A stretch of 64,000 nucleotides of DNA from JALHNF01 sp031972295 (lineage in GTDB: Bacteria > Patescibacteriota > Minisyncoccia > Phycocordibacterales > UBA5272). Shown here one piece after another: positions 49,098 through 59,300 of this stretch; the stretch's first letter is position 1, and every line of letters starts with the position of its first letter. The stretch spans positions 1 to 64,000 of the forward strand of contig DALYEZ010000002.1 of the NCBI GenBank assembly GCA_031972295.1, given 5' to 3'. The translations under genes and the position numbers were made by a program. The notes below the pieces were generated by a model, which was not told where the DNA came from, ran no database searches, and was given only the letters and a program-made list of their open reading frames with translations.

Positions 49098-49642
49098 TGT
49101 TAGATGACAACGAAACAATTATTTTATATATTCGCAAGCATTGGATTTTGTTTGTTGTGCACATTTTCCCAACGATTCTTCTTGCGATACTTCCCGTGCT
49201 ATTTCCAACACTTCTTGATTTTTTTCTACCGCAAAAATTAGAGCGTTTTCAAAATGCCGGCTGGGCACTGTATTTTATGTGGCTGATTGTTTTGTGGGTA
49301 TGGGGATTTTTACAATGGACGGAATACTACTTGGATGTATGGGTTCTCACCAGTAGAAAAATAATCAATGCAGATCAAATAGCTCTTTTTAATAGACACA
49401 TGGCAACCCTTGAACTAGAGAAGATTCAAGATATTAGCCTCGAGGTGAACGGATTTATTGACACCATGTTTGGTTTTGGCACCATTCGTGTACAAACAGC
49501 AGGAGAAACAAGAGAGTTTTTTCTCAAACATGCCTATCATCCGGAAGATGCGAAACAAGCAATTTTAGACGCTCAGCATCGTTTGCGGGAAGACCTTTTA
49601 AAGCGTCAAAGTACCTATATCCGTGACGGAATAGGGTACTAG
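49094..49642 (+). CDS. bPH2/YdbT-like membrane protein
   Basis: 182 residues. Two helices (ILFVVHIFPTILLAILPVLF and ALYFMWLIVLWVWGFLQW) precede a PH-like domain typical of bPH_2 proteins: YLDVWVLTSRKIINADQIAL, LELEKIQDISLEVNGFIDTM, FGFGTIRVQTAGE. Function unknown. Confidence 0.8.
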   Translation: MMLDDNETIILYIRKHWILFVVHIFPTILLAILPVLFPTLLDFFLPQKLERFQNAGWALYFMWLIVLWVWGFLQWTEYYLDVWVLTSRKIINADQIALFNRHMATLELEKIQDISLEVNGFIDTMFGFGTIRVQTAGETREFFLKHAYHPEDAKQAILDAQHRLREDLLKRQSTYIRDGIGY

Positions 49643-49723
49643 GTAGAGAGAGGAGTCTTGTTAGGGTAATGTTGTCAAAAGTCTTGTTTTATAGTATTCT
49701 AGGCGGACTGTCGAAAAATATTT

Positions 49724-50161
49724 ATGCCAACAATTAACCAGCTCACAAAGCGACCAAGAAACAAAACCGCGCGCAGATCGCGTTCGGTCGCATTGAGTAA
49801 GGGGTTCAACCACCTGAAGAATAAGCCGGTATACTACCCATCGCCATTTAAAAGCGGTGTGTGTACCAAGGTGTCAACCACTACTCCAAAGAAACCAAAC
49901 TCTGCTGTTCGAAAAATTGCCCGTGTACGACTTAAAAACGGAATGGAAGTAACTGCGTACATTCCAGGTATTGGACACAAACTCCAAGAGCACTCAGTAG
50001 TGATGCTTCGAGGTGGTCGTGTAAAAGACTTGGCCGGTGTTCGTTACCATATTGTTCGTGGCCGGTTAGACGCCACACCAGTGGAGAATCGAAAACAAGG
50101 TCGTTCATTATATGGTGCGAAGAAGCCAAAGAAAGGCGCCGCAGCTCCTAAGAAGAAATAA
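49724..50161 (+). CDS. rpsL: 30S ribosomal protein uS12
   Basis: 145 residues: PTINQLTKRPRNKTARRSRS, GVCTKVSTTTPKKPNSAVRK (the decoding-centre loop with the conserved Lys), GHKLQEHSVVMLRGGRVKDL and VRYHIVRGRLD. A basic Lys/Ala tail extends the C-terminus. A TATAGT box lies near 49691. Confidence 0.97.
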   Translation: MPTINQLTKRPRNKTARRSRSVALSKGFNHLKNKPVYYPSPFKSGVCTKVSTTTPKKPNSAVRKIARVRLKNGMEVTAYIPGIGHKLQEHSVVMLRGGRVKDLAGVRYHIVRGRLDATPVENRKQGRSLYGAKKPKKGAAAPKKK

Positions 50162-50166
50162 ATACT

Positions 50167-50634
50167 ATGCGAAGAAAAGTAACAAATCGAAATATAGTAA
50201 CTCCTGAGTCGACATACAACTCATACGAAGTTGCAAAACTCATTAACTACATCATGGAGCGTGGCAAGAAAAATGCTGCTCGAAAGATTGTATATGATGC
50301 TATGGATCTTATTAAGGAGATGGAAGGTAAAGAGCCGATGGACGTTTTCACTGAGGCCATCAAAAACACCTCACCGCTTATGGAAGTGCGTTCTCGACGT
50401 GTTGGTGGTGCAAACTACCAGGTTCCTCGAGAAGTGCGCCCAGAACGCCGTCTCATGCTTTCTATGCGATGGATTAAGGAGGCCGCTGCGTCTAAAAAAG
50501 GCGAGGCAATGCATAAGAAGCTTGCAAAAGAGCTCATTGCTGCAAGTAAGAACGAAGGTACTGCTGTAAAGAAACGAGAAGACACACACAAAATGGCAGA
50601 AGCCAACAAGGCGTTTGCACACTTTGCTTGGTAA
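50167..50634 (+). CDS. rpsG: 30S ribosomal protein uS7
   Basis: 155 residues: YEVAKLINYIMERGKKNAAR, ALENTSP-type segment IKNTSPLMEVRSRRVGGANY, VPREVRPERRLMLSMRWI, MAEANKAFAHFAW. Six nt after uS12. fusA, often next in this operon, lies elsewhere (40820). Confidence 0.97.
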   Translation: MRRKVTNRNIVTPESTYNSYEVAKLINYIMERGKKNAARKIVYDAMDLIKEMEGKEPMDVFTEAIKNTSPLMEVRSRRVGGANYQVPREVRPERRLMLSMRWIKEAAASKKGEAMHKKLAKELIAASKNEGTAVKKREDTHKMAEANKAFAHFAW

Positions 50635-50650
50635 TCTTGAAGATACAAAT

Positions 50651-50679
50651 AAAAAAGCGTCCCGAATGGACGCTTTTTT
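50651..50679. terminator. Bidirectional terminator
   Basis: AAAAAAGCGTCC pairs with GGACGCTTTTTT across CGAAT, between convergent rpsG and efp. Confidence 0.9.
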
Positions 50680-50693
50680 ATTTGTTTAAGTTT

Positions 50694-51278
50694 TTATACT
50701 CGTTCGACGTACTCTCCTGTCTCAGTATTCACGCGGATAGTCTCTCCAGCTTCGATGAAGAGGGGAGCAGCAATCTGAGCACCTGTTTCAATAGTTACAA
50801 ACTTATTACCACCCGATGCAGTATTGCCTTTAATTGCTGGTGGTGCATCTGTAATTTTGAAATCCATTTTCACAGGAAGGGCAACACCAATGATTGTTTC
50901 TTCATCATCATATTCAAATACTTTCACATCAACCTCAGTGTTTTCTTTGAGGAACTTAACACTCTCGCCAATCACTTCAGCTGAGATCTCATAACGGTCA
51001 CTTGGGTTCTTTGGATCGCAGAACCACAATGTTCCTTTGCGAGCATCCTTGTACATGAACTTCGCTAGTTTTTTGGTAATATCCGCTTCTTCTACCTTCT
51101 CAGCCGCATGGAACGACACGGGAATTACGCGTCCAGTAAGTAGGTTTCGGAGCTTTGTTTGGTTCTGGGGCTTGCGTTGCTGTGTACGTGCAACGTGGTA
51201 TTCAAGGACTTCGTAAGGTTCCTCATTGTAAACAATGTATTTTCGTGGGCGAATTTCGCTGTATTCAAGTAATGCCAT
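50694..51278 (-). CDS. efp: Elongation factor P with an atypical tip loop
   Basis: 194 residues in three beta-barrel domains: YSEIRPRKYIVYNEEPYEVL, TKLRNLLTGRVIPVSFHAAE, and the C-terminal IETGAQIAAPLFIEAGETIR. EF-P relieves ribosome stalling at polyproline. The domain I tip, where most bacteria have PGKG with a modified Lys or Arg, instead reads ARTQQRKPQNQ and is one residue longer. How or whether the tip is modified is unknown. Confidence 0.9.
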   Translation of the reverse strand: MALLEYSEIRPRKYIVYNEEPYEVLEYHVARTQQRKPQNQTKLRNLLTGRVIPVSFHAAEKVEEADITKKLAKFMYKDARKGTLWFCDPKNPSDRYEISAEVIGESVKFLKENTEVDVKVFEYDDEETIIGVALPVKMDFKITDAPPAIKGNTASGGNKFVTIETGAQIAAPLFIEAGETIRVNTETGEYVERV

Positions 51279-51321
51279 AGTTAGGACAGTATATATAATA
51301 AAGGCTATTTAGGAAACCCCT

Positions 51322-51355
51322 CAAGAAAAGCCCCACATTTGTGGGGCTTTTCTTG
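51322..51355 (-). terminator. Terminator between recA and efp
   Basis: CAAGAAAAGCCCCAC (51322-51336) pairs with GTGGGGCTTTTCTTG (51341-51355). On the minus strand it ends recA. Confidence 0.85.
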
Positions 51356-51362
51356 TTGATAT

Positions 51363-52424
51363 TTATTCCGGACTCTCGTCTTCGTCTGATGACCCACCAC
51401 TTGAAACAGGAACAGGATCCTCTTGTAATTTCTTTCTGATTTCTTTGAGAAGCTGGTCGCCAACCTTCTTATTTTCTCGTAAGAACACTCGGGTTGCATC
51501 ATATCCACGTCCAAGCTTTATGTCTCCATATGAATACGAAACACCGCTTTTTGATACAAGTCCGAATCTTTCACCAAGGGCAATCATTTCACCTTCCTGC
51601 GAAATACCTTCGTTATACATAATGTCGAACTCTGTTGTTCGGAATGGGGCAGCAACTTTGTTCTTCACCACTTTTACTTTCGTGCGAGCGCCAACAACTT
51701 CATCACCTTTCTTTATCTGTGCGGTTCGTCGAATATCAATACGCACTGAGGTGTAGAATTTAAGAGCCTTTCCTCCCGGAGTTGTTTCTGGATTACCAAA
51801 CATCACACCAATCTGCATACGAATTTGGTTGATGAAGATAATAACTGTTTTTGACCGTGCGGCAATTGCGGTGAGTTTACGAAGCGCTTGAGACATAAGT
51901 CGTGCTTGTTTACCAACATGTTGTGCACCCATATCACCTTCAATTTCATCACGTGGGGTAAGTGCGGCAACAGAGTCAATAACGAGCACGTCAATTTTTC
52001 CTGAACGTACAAGTGACTCAGTAATTTCAAGAGCTTGCTCACCGTTGTCTGGTTGAGAGATGAGAAGTTCGTTTATGTTTACACCAAGCTTTTTTGCGTA
52101 CTCTGGATCCATAGCGTGCTCTGCGTCGATGAAAGCACAAATACCGCCAAGCTTTTGCGCTTCTGCAATCACATGAAGAGTCAGTGTTGTTTTTCCTGAA
52201 GACTCTGGTCCAAAGATTTCAATGATTCGTCCGCGAGGGAAACCGCCTACACCGAGTGCATAGTCTAAGCCTACTGAGCCGGACGGAATAACACCAATAT
52301 TTACTTTCGGTGTGTTGCCAAGCTTCATGATAGCTCCTTCACCAAATTTTGTTTGAATCTCTTTAAGCGTACTTTCAAGTCCGGTCATCGTTTCTTTTTT
52401 CGGTTTTTGTTCTTTTTTCTTCAT
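51363..52424 (-). CDS. recA: Recombinase RecA
   Basis: 353 residues: EIFGPESSGKTTLTLHVIAE (Walker A), FIDAEHAMDPEYAKKLGVNI, LLISQPDNGEQALEI, VLVIDSVAALTPRDEIEGDM (Walker B and L1), FINQIRMQIGVMFGNPETTP (L2). Acidic C-terminus (SDEDESPE). No inteins. The minus-strand order is ftsK - 52773 - recA with 4-12 nt gaps, so they are probably one transcript. Confidence 0.98.
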   Translation of the reverse strand: MKKKEQKPKKETMTGLESTLKEIQTKFGEGAIMKLGNTPKVNIGVIPSGSVGLDYALGVGGFPRGRIIEIFGPESSGKTTLTLHVIAEAQKLGGICAFIDAEHAMDPEYAKKLGVNINELLISQPDNGEQALEITESLVRSGKIDVLVIDSVAALTPRDEIEGDMGAQHVGKQARLMSQALRKLTAIAARSKTVIIFINQIRMQIGVMFGNPETTPGGKALKFYTSVRIDIRRTAQIKKGDEVVGARTKVKVVKNKVAAPFRTTEFDIMYNEGISQEGEMIALGERFGLVSKSGVSYSYGDIKLGRGYDATRVFLRENKKVGDQLLKEIRKKLQEDPVPVSSGGSSDEDESPE

Positions 52425-52428
52425 ATGT

Positions 52429-52773
52429 CTATTCTACAGAAAGTCGTATGTGTTTCTCTATTGTTTTATTAAATCTATCTTTTGCCTCTATCTCTATTAT
52501 AGTATATGGCGGAAATACTGCTACCTCTGTTCCAAAATCACCCTCTGGCGAACGAGTGATTTGGTTTCCTTGTACAAATAGGGCCTCAACTCGCTTTGTT
52601 GTACCTTCTACACGCACTACTCCAGAAGGTACGTGCATACCATCTTGTATAGTAAGGAGTGTTACAACAGGGGGGAAGATTACGCCCCGGAACGCAAAAA
52701 TACCAAAAGCAAGAACCAAAATAATCGCAACTACGTAGACAAACTGTTTTACTTTTGAGCGACTACTTTTCAT
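52429..52773 (-). CDS. Small membrane-anchored protein, unknown
   Basis: 114 residues: one N-terminal helix (FVYVVAIILVLAFGIFAF) and a beta-rich extracytoplasmic part (LTIQDGMHVPSGVVRVEGTT, VFPPYTIIEIEAKDRFN) resembling small Ig-like modules. It lies between ftsK and recA in the same operon. Function unknown. Confidence 0.7.
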   Translation of the reverse strand: MKSSRSKVKQFVYVVAIILVLAFGIFAFRGVIFPPVVTLLTIQDGMHVPSGVVRVEGTTKRVEALFVQGNQITRSPEGDFGTEVAVFPPYTIIEIEAKDRFNKTIEKHIRLSVE

Positions 52774-52785
52774 GAGTGAGTACCT

Positions 52786-55074
52786 TTAAGTATTAGTTTG
52801 AGTATCTTCGTCAGTTAATCCAAAACCACCTGTCGATCCATTTCGTTCAAGTACCGTTCGAGGCTTCGCACCATCTTGTGGACCTACAACCCCACGCTCT
52901 TCAAGGATGTCTATGAGTCGTGCCGCGCGTGAATATCCAACCTTGAGTCTTCTTTGGAGGTATGATGTTGAAGCTTTCCCTGAAGATACAACAATGTCTT
53001 TTGCTTGTTCGTAGAGATCATCGTCAGAATCTCCGCCATTATCGCCTGAAGACATGTCAGTGCTGTTTCCGGTAACGCTTATTGGTGCGCCATCAGAAAT
53101 GATAATCTCATCAGGGATCATTTCTCGATGCGCTTGTTTCAGGTAGGCAACAACACGTTTAATTTCATCAGTAGAGATAAATGCCGACTGTACGCGTTCT
53201 ATCTTTGCACTCTCGGCCGAAGAAAAGAGCATGTCACCTGCACCAAGAAGTTTCTCAGCACCTGCACCGTCAAGGATGGTTCGGGAGTCAATCTGTGAAG
53301 CAACCTTGAGTGCGATTCGTGAAGGTACATTTGCTTTGATAAGCCCTGTAATTACTTTCACCTCAGGTCGTTGAGTAGAGAGAATAAGGTGAATACCGAC
53401 AGCACGACTTTTCTGGGCGAGGCGAACAATTGCAGCTTCGAGTTCTTTTGGATACGTCATCATAATGTCAGCGAGTTCGTCGATAACAATAACGATATAT
53501 GGCATCTTACTTGGTGCTTCATTTTCAGGAAGTTTACCTTTGGCTATTTTTTCCATCCCGGGCAAATAAATTTTTTGATGATATGCCTTTATGTCTTGTT
53601 CGTGGAATTTTTCAAGTAGGTCGTATCGTCGTTCCATTTCTTGCACGGCCCAATTGAGTGTTTGAATTGTTTTCTTTGCGGTTGTGATTACTGGGGTATA
53701 GAGGTGGGGAATATTATTATAGAAAGTAAGTTCAACTTTCTTTGGGTCAACCATGATGAGTTTCATGTCATACGGTGAGTTGCGGAAAAGAAGTGACTGA
53801 ATAATCGCATGCATAGTTACAGATTTTCCAGACCCCGTGGTACCCGCAATCAAAAGGTGAGGCATCTTTGCTAAGTTTGCAAAAAGCGGTTTACCAGAAA
53901 TTCCTTTACCAAGGGCAAACATGAGGGGGTTGGGATTTTTCTGAAAATCATCGTGTGTGAGAAGTGAGCCAAGTCCAACCGTTGACTTACTTTCATTCGG
54001 AATCTCAATACCTACGAGTGACTTTCCAGGAATAGGGGCTTCAACACGAATACTCTCAACCGCGAGGTCAAGTGCAAGTTCATTTTGGAGTCCAACAATT
54101 CGTGAAAGTTTTACACCTTGTGCTGGTTTTAAAGCATAGCGAGTAACCGATGGTCCGATGGAAATCTCATCCATTTCTACGGTGATACCAAAGTTCTGAA
54201 GTGTTCGTTTGATGATAGCAGCATTTTGCTTCACATCACCGGTAGATGCCCGCCCCTTGTCTTTTTCTAAAAGACTGAGTGGTGGTGGCGTAAACTCTGT
54301 CAAAGGGACAAATTGCACGCGCTCTTCTTTTTTAGGTTCGGGAGCAATTCTCTCGACGGACCGGTTCTCTAAAGGTAAAGGACGAACTTCTTTTGGAGTC
54401 TCTTTCCCTAAAAGTGAATCTCGGAGAGACAAGGAAACACTGTCTTTTTTTATTGGTTCTTCAGCTACTGTTTCTAGCCCCAACTCTACCTCTTCAATTT
54501 CTAAAACCTCTTCCTTACTCATTAGTAACGATAATTTTACTGTAATGTATCGGTACGCCTGCTTTAGTTTATTGAAGACATAAAGAATTCCAGATTCAAA
54601 TACAGTGTCTTTGAATAAACTGAGGGTGGTAACTAAAAAGACAGCTCCAATAATAACGGTACCTGGAACTTGTCCCATAAGGTCGTGGGCTGTTCTTAGT
54701 AGCCAAACCCCGAATGTTCCACCTGTTTGTGAGGGGTTTAAAGGAAGTGCTGTTGAAAGAGTGAGAAGTGATGCGAGAGAGATTGTCCCGAGGAAATAAG
54801 TGCTTATAGATATCTCAGGTCTTTTTGATTTCCAAAAATAATAGGAGAGTCCGAAGAGGATTACGGGTACCAAAATAGCACCTATTCCTGAGTACATTCT
54901 AGCGAGCGTAAATACTTCATTTCCTATTCTCCCACCTTCACCAAAAAGTGAATAAGAGAGCATAATAGCAAGCACAAAACAGGAAAGGGATATGAGTTTA
55001 AAAATCGTTTCTTTTTCCGGAATAGGGGGGAGGAGAAGATCACCCCCTTTCTCTTTTTTCTTTGATGACGCCAT
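52786..55074 (-). CDS. ftsK: DNA translocase FtsK
   Basis: 762 residues from the ATG at 55074. Four N-terminal helices (LISLSCFVLAIMLSYSLFGE, YSGIGAILVPVILFGLSYYF, LGTISLASLLTLSTALPL, TVIIGAVFLVTTLSLF), a short linker, the alpha-beta motor with Walker A LLIAGTTGSGKSVTM near residue 410, Walker B YIVIVIDELADIMM and LSTQRPEVKVITG. The C-terminal gamma winged helix reads STSYLQRRLKVGYSRAARLI with DILEERGVVGP. A longer frame to 55245 is rejected; it would overlap the divergent gene. Segregates chromosomes at division. Confidence 0.96.
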   Translation of the reverse strand: MASSKKKEKGGDLLLPPIPEKETIFKLISLSCFVLAIMLSYSLFGEGGRIGNEVFTLARMYSGIGAILVPVILFGLSYYFWKSKRPEISISTYFLGTISLASLLTLSTALPLNPSQTGGTFGVWLLRTAHDLMGQVPGTVIIGAVFLVTTLSLFKDTVFESGILYVFNKLKQAYRYITVKLSLLMSKEEVLEIEEVELGLETVAEEPIKKDSVSLSLRDSLLGKETPKEVRPLPLENRSVERIAPEPKKEERVQFVPLTEFTPPPLSLLEKDKGRASTGDVKQNAAIIKRTLQNFGITVEMDEISIGPSVTRYALKPAQGVKLSRIVGLQNELALDLAVESIRVEAPIPGKSLVGIEIPNESKSTVGLGSLLTHDDFQKNPNPLMFALGKGISGKPLFANLAKMPHLLIAGTTGSGKSVTMHAIIQSLLFRNSPYDMKLIMVDPKKVELTFYNNIPHLYTPVITTAKKTIQTLNWAVQEMERRYDLLEKFHEQDIKAYHQKIYLPGMEKIAKGKLPENEAPSKMPYIVIVIDELADIMMTYPKELEAAIVRLAQKSRAVGIHLILSTQRPEVKVITGLIKANVPSRIALKVASQIDSRTILDGAGAEKLLGAGDMLFSSAESAKIERVQSAFISTDEIKRVVAYLKQAHREMIPDEIIISDGAPISVTGNSTDMSSGDNGGDSDDDLYEQAKDIVVSSGKASTSYLQRRLKVGYSRAARLIDILEERGVVGPQDGAKPRTVLERNGSTGGFGLTDEDTQTNT

Positions 55075-55199
55075 AGATGCTATATATTCTAACACCTCTT
55101 TATCTCTCATGCTTAAGAGATATTTATTCTTTACAAAAGACATTGCAAAAGACTTGACTAAATTGTTATATATCCGTACTATAGAAATATTAAAGACGT

Positions 55200-55928
55200 A
55201 TGAAAGACGCATATCCTGAAGGAGACAAAGTTGCGGCTCAAACAAAAGACAGAGCTCAGAAGATAGTTGCTGCTTTATATCTCCTCACTGATCACATAGA
55301 CACCGAAAATCCTATCCGGACAGAGATACGGACAAGTGCGGCGCTCCTACTAAAATCAGTAGTTCTTGGGTTAAAAATAGAAGATCTCAAATCAAGCATA
55401 GCTGCCTTTCTCGCCGTGGCCGTTCTCACAAAAGAGATTAGTCATGAAAATGCCTCTATTCTTGAGCAGCAATTGGCGACACTTAAGAATCAGTATGTTT
55501 CGAATACGGAACCCCTTCTCTCACATATCTTCATTCAGGAAAAGGACATGATTCTTGCTGAAAACAAAGAGACAGGTGATTTTCAAGGGAGCTCATTTTT
55601 ACGGAGAGAAGAATTAAGACCAGCGTCCTTGACTCAAGAACCAAGAGGAGCGGAGCGCGAAAAGGACACCTTCACTGGTCAAAAAAATAAATCATCAGAG
55701 ACATCAAGAGTAGACCCTTCTCAAGCTAAAAAGGACGAAAAGAAAGCCCGCCGACTCCGTGTCCTAGAGCATCTCTCAAAGACTGAATTAAAAACAATAA
55801 AAGATGTTTCAAAATTTTTTACCGACTGTAGTGAAAAGACAATTCAACGGGAGTTAAATGATTTAGTGGAGGAGAAGACAATTGTGCGGGTAGGGGACAG
55901 ACGCTGGAGTACATATAAGCTTGCTTAG
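55200..55928 (+). CDS. Putative DNA-binding protein with C-terminal winged helix
   Basis: 242 residues. An N-terminal helical domain (RAQKIVAALYLLTDHIDTEN, IRTSAALLLKSVVLGLKIED) is followed by a charged, disordered middle (about 130-180) and a C-terminal DeoR-like winged helix (RLRVLEHLSKTELKTIKDVS, KTIQRELNDLVEEKTIVRVG). Divergent from ftsK. A local regulatory role is inferred from layout only. Confidence 0.65.
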   Translation: MKDAYPEGDKVAAQTKDRAQKIVAALYLLTDHIDTENPIRTEIRTSAALLLKSVVLGLKIEDLKSSIAAFLAVAVLTKEISHENASILEQQLATLKNQYVSNTEPLLSHIFIQEKDMILAENKETGDFQGSSFLRREELRPASLTQEPRGAEREKDTFTGQKNKSSETSRVDPSQAKKDEKKARRLRVLEHLSKTELKTIKDVSKFFTDCSEKTIQRELNDLVEEKTIVRVGDRRWSTYKLA

Positions 55929-56395
55929 TATTGTACGGAGTCACATTTTGACCATATCTCCGTTACAGTAGTGCAAGGCCACATATGTGGGTATTTCGTA
56001 TTTTACACCTATGTATAGGTATGAGATACTACTATCTAGTCGCCTTGCGTGCGTTTTTTGTGTAGTTTATGGGTTTCAAGACCCACTTACTATTATAGAA
56101 AACGCAGAGGAGATTGATTGTTCGAGGAATGAAACACGAACGAAAGAATGCGATCATTGAAAACTAAATAGGTACTTTTCTTAGGAAAAATTATCACGTA
56201 TTTTTTCGTTCGTGCTTCGTTTAGGAAGCCGAACATAAGTAATGTGAATTGTGAGTCGAATCACATAGCACATTCGCCCGTCTTCCATCCTACTTTCTGC
56301 CGATAGATACTATATATAGTGTCGACGAAAAGTAGGGTGGGGGAAAGGCCCACCTTAATTCGAATTCTTACTTAATTTACAAAGTAAACATAATT
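55929..56395 (+). promoter_or_regulatory. 467-nt structured leader region of the large surface protein
   Basis: No gene. Inverted repeats are dense: CCACATATGTGG (55979-55990), TGGGT/ACCCA (about 56080-56094), CACGAACGAAA (56135-56145) with TTTCGTTCGTG (56204-56214), AATGTG (56241-56246) with CACATT (56269-56274) around TGTGA/TCACA, CCTACTTT with AAAGTAGG around the palindrome ACTATATATAGT (about 56308-56320), and GGTGGG/CCCACC. TACTAT or TATAGT inside the palindrome may be the -10. No Shine-Dalgarno precedes the ATG. Confidence 0.6.
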
Positions 56396-59300
56396 ATGCG
56401 TACTTCTCTAACGGTAGGCTTAGTTGCAGCTTTTGCACTCGTTGTTTCAACAACAGGCGCTCAAGCAGCACTAAATCTTCCAACAATGCAGTGCTCTTAC
56501 TCATTCTCTACGAGCATGGGTCTAGGAGCACGAGGTGCATCAGTTATGGACCTTCAAAAGGTTCTTAACATGTACCCAGAGACCCGAGTTGCTGTAACAG
56601 GCGCCGGATCTGCTGGAATGGAAACTTCATACTACGGTCCTGCAACAATGGCCGCAGTAAAAAAGTTCCAAGCTATCAATTCAATCTCACCAGTATCAGG
56701 TTACACAGGACCGCTCACACGAGCAGTTCTTAACCAGGTATGTTCAGGTACAGGAGTTAGTCTCCCAGTAGGTTGTACAACAACTTCTGGATTCAGTCCG
56801 GTAACTGGTGTTGCATGTAACACAGGTGTTTCTACTACTTTCCCAGCAGGCTGTACTTCAGCTCTAGGATTTAGTTCAATCACAGGTCTTGCATGTAATG
56901 GTGGTGTAATTTCACAAACTGGCCCAATCGTAGCTTCAATCGCTGCGACAAACCCAGCTTCTGGAGTTATCGTTGCAGGTCAGGCTACTGCTGATCTTTT
57001 CCACTTTACACTTTCAGGTAACGGAGTTGTTAACTCTCTTACTTTGAAGCGTTCTGGAATTTCTGATCAGAATACACTTTCAAATGTGTATCTCTATGAA
57101 GGAGCAGCTCGTCTTACAGACGGATACTCATTCAACAGTACTGGTGATATCACGATCAATAACCTCAACCTTACAGTAAATGGTTCAAAGACCCTTTCTG
57201 TACGAGCTGACGTTTACTCGTTGACTCCATCAGGACAGACTGTGGCAGTTTGGCTTACAGGTCTTACATCTGGCGCAACTGTTTCAAATGTAAACCTTTC
57301 AGGAAACACATTTGCAGTAGCGAGTGGATCAACACTTGCAACAGCTAGTTTCTCAGCGAATACAGCGGCTGGTACTACTGTAAATGCGGGCACAAGTGCG
57401 TTCTCTTTCTTCTCAGCACCACTTCAAGTTAATACTCGAACAGTGTGGATGAAAGCGGCAAACTTCCGTATGATCGGTTCTGCTCCTACAGACGCAATCG
57501 CAAACATTAAAATGTTTGTTGATGGCGTTGACTCAGGTGCTACAGGAACTGTATGGGCATCAAATGGTACAAACTATGTATCATTTGACTTCATGGCAAT
57601 GCCTAAGTCACTTACAACAGGTTCACATATCATCGAAGTTCGAGGTAATGTTGAAAAAGGTTCAAACCGAACAGTTCAATTTTCTATCCAGAATGCTTCA
57701 GACTTGATGCTTATGGATCCTCAGGTTGGTGTTAACATTGCGGTTACTGGAACTATTCCAAACAGTGGTCCAACAGTAACAATCAACACCGGTTCTCTTA
57801 CAATCAACAATGACCCTGCTTTCCAAGCGATGACAAACATCACTGGAGGTGCGTCAAACGTTGCTATTGCTCGATACAAGCTTCATGCTTACGGTGAAGA
57901 TGTAAAGATTCAGACTCTTACAGTTTCTCCTGTTCTCGGAGGCTCATTAGCTCCAACAGCGGGTACTCTTGACGATGTAACTCTTTACTTCAATGGATCA
58001 CAGGTTGGAACACAGCAAGATCTTGCGTCTAGTACTCTTGCTTACACATTGGGTTCACAATTAATTGTTCCTGCAGGTGTAGATAGCTTCCTTGAAGTTC
58101 GAGCAAACATTCGAACATCAGGTGGTGCAAACTATACAGCTGGTACAATCCGTGCGGATCTAGTTGTTGGCTCATCTAATGCACAAGGTCAGAGCTCATT
58201 CAATACAGTAAGTACTCCAGCAGTAACAGGTAACACTCTTACTATTCAAACTGGACTCCTTAATGTTGCGAAGAACCCTGGTTATGCGAACCAAAGTGTG
58301 ACTCCAAACACAGCAAATGTGAAAATTGGATCATTCGTGTTCCAGAACCAGAGTTCATCTGAAGGAGTTCGTGTAACATCTCTTTCAGTTGCTCTTGGAT
58401 TTACAGGTTCACAGGTTGTTACAAACCTCGCTGCACTTCGAACATCTGAGACATCTGGATCAGGTTCAACACCTGTTCAGCCACAAGCTACGAATACTTT
58501 CTCTGTAGACTTTACTCTTGCACCAGGTGCAACAAAGATTATTGATATCTTTGCTGACACAGGTTCAATCACAACAGGTACTGTAATTGCGACTCTTACA
58601 ACTACATCTATCGGTTCACAAAGTAATGTTACTCAGACAGTTTCTTCTATTGCTGGCCAGACAATTACAGTTGCTGCCGGTACTGTTACTAACCCTCCTA
58701 CACTTGTAACTGCGTCTGCAACACAGGCACAGTACATTGCTGCTGGAAACGGTGGTGCAGCTGACGGAACAAAGGCTACATTCAACTTCGTATCAACTGG
58801 TGGTGCGGCAACAATCACTGAACTCAAGTTCACTGTGACTGCTAGTCTCACTGCAACTGGTACAGTTTCTTCAATCAAGGTTGGAAACGTAACAGCTCCA
58901 GTAGTTGGTGGTGTTGCATACCTCACAGGTCTTAGTCTCCCTGTTTCAAACAGTGGATCAGGACTTACTCAGGATGTATTCATCTCTTACTCAGAAGTTG
59001 GTACAAATGGTATTGTCTCTGCGACAACATCATCAGTTGCTCTTACCGAAGTTAAATACACTTCAGGTGGAACAACAACAACATTCAATCCTTCAGTTTC
59101 GGCTCCTACTATGACACTCGTTGGTTCAAAACCAACACTTACTGTAAATACAGCAACTGTGTCTGGTTTGAATCTCGCAGCTGAAAACAAGATTGGTGAA
59201 GTAACTATTGCTGCTGATGCGAAGGGAAATGTTAAGATCAATGACATTCAGTTCGCAGTTGGTGCTTCAAACTTCACAACACTTCCAACCTTCACATTAG

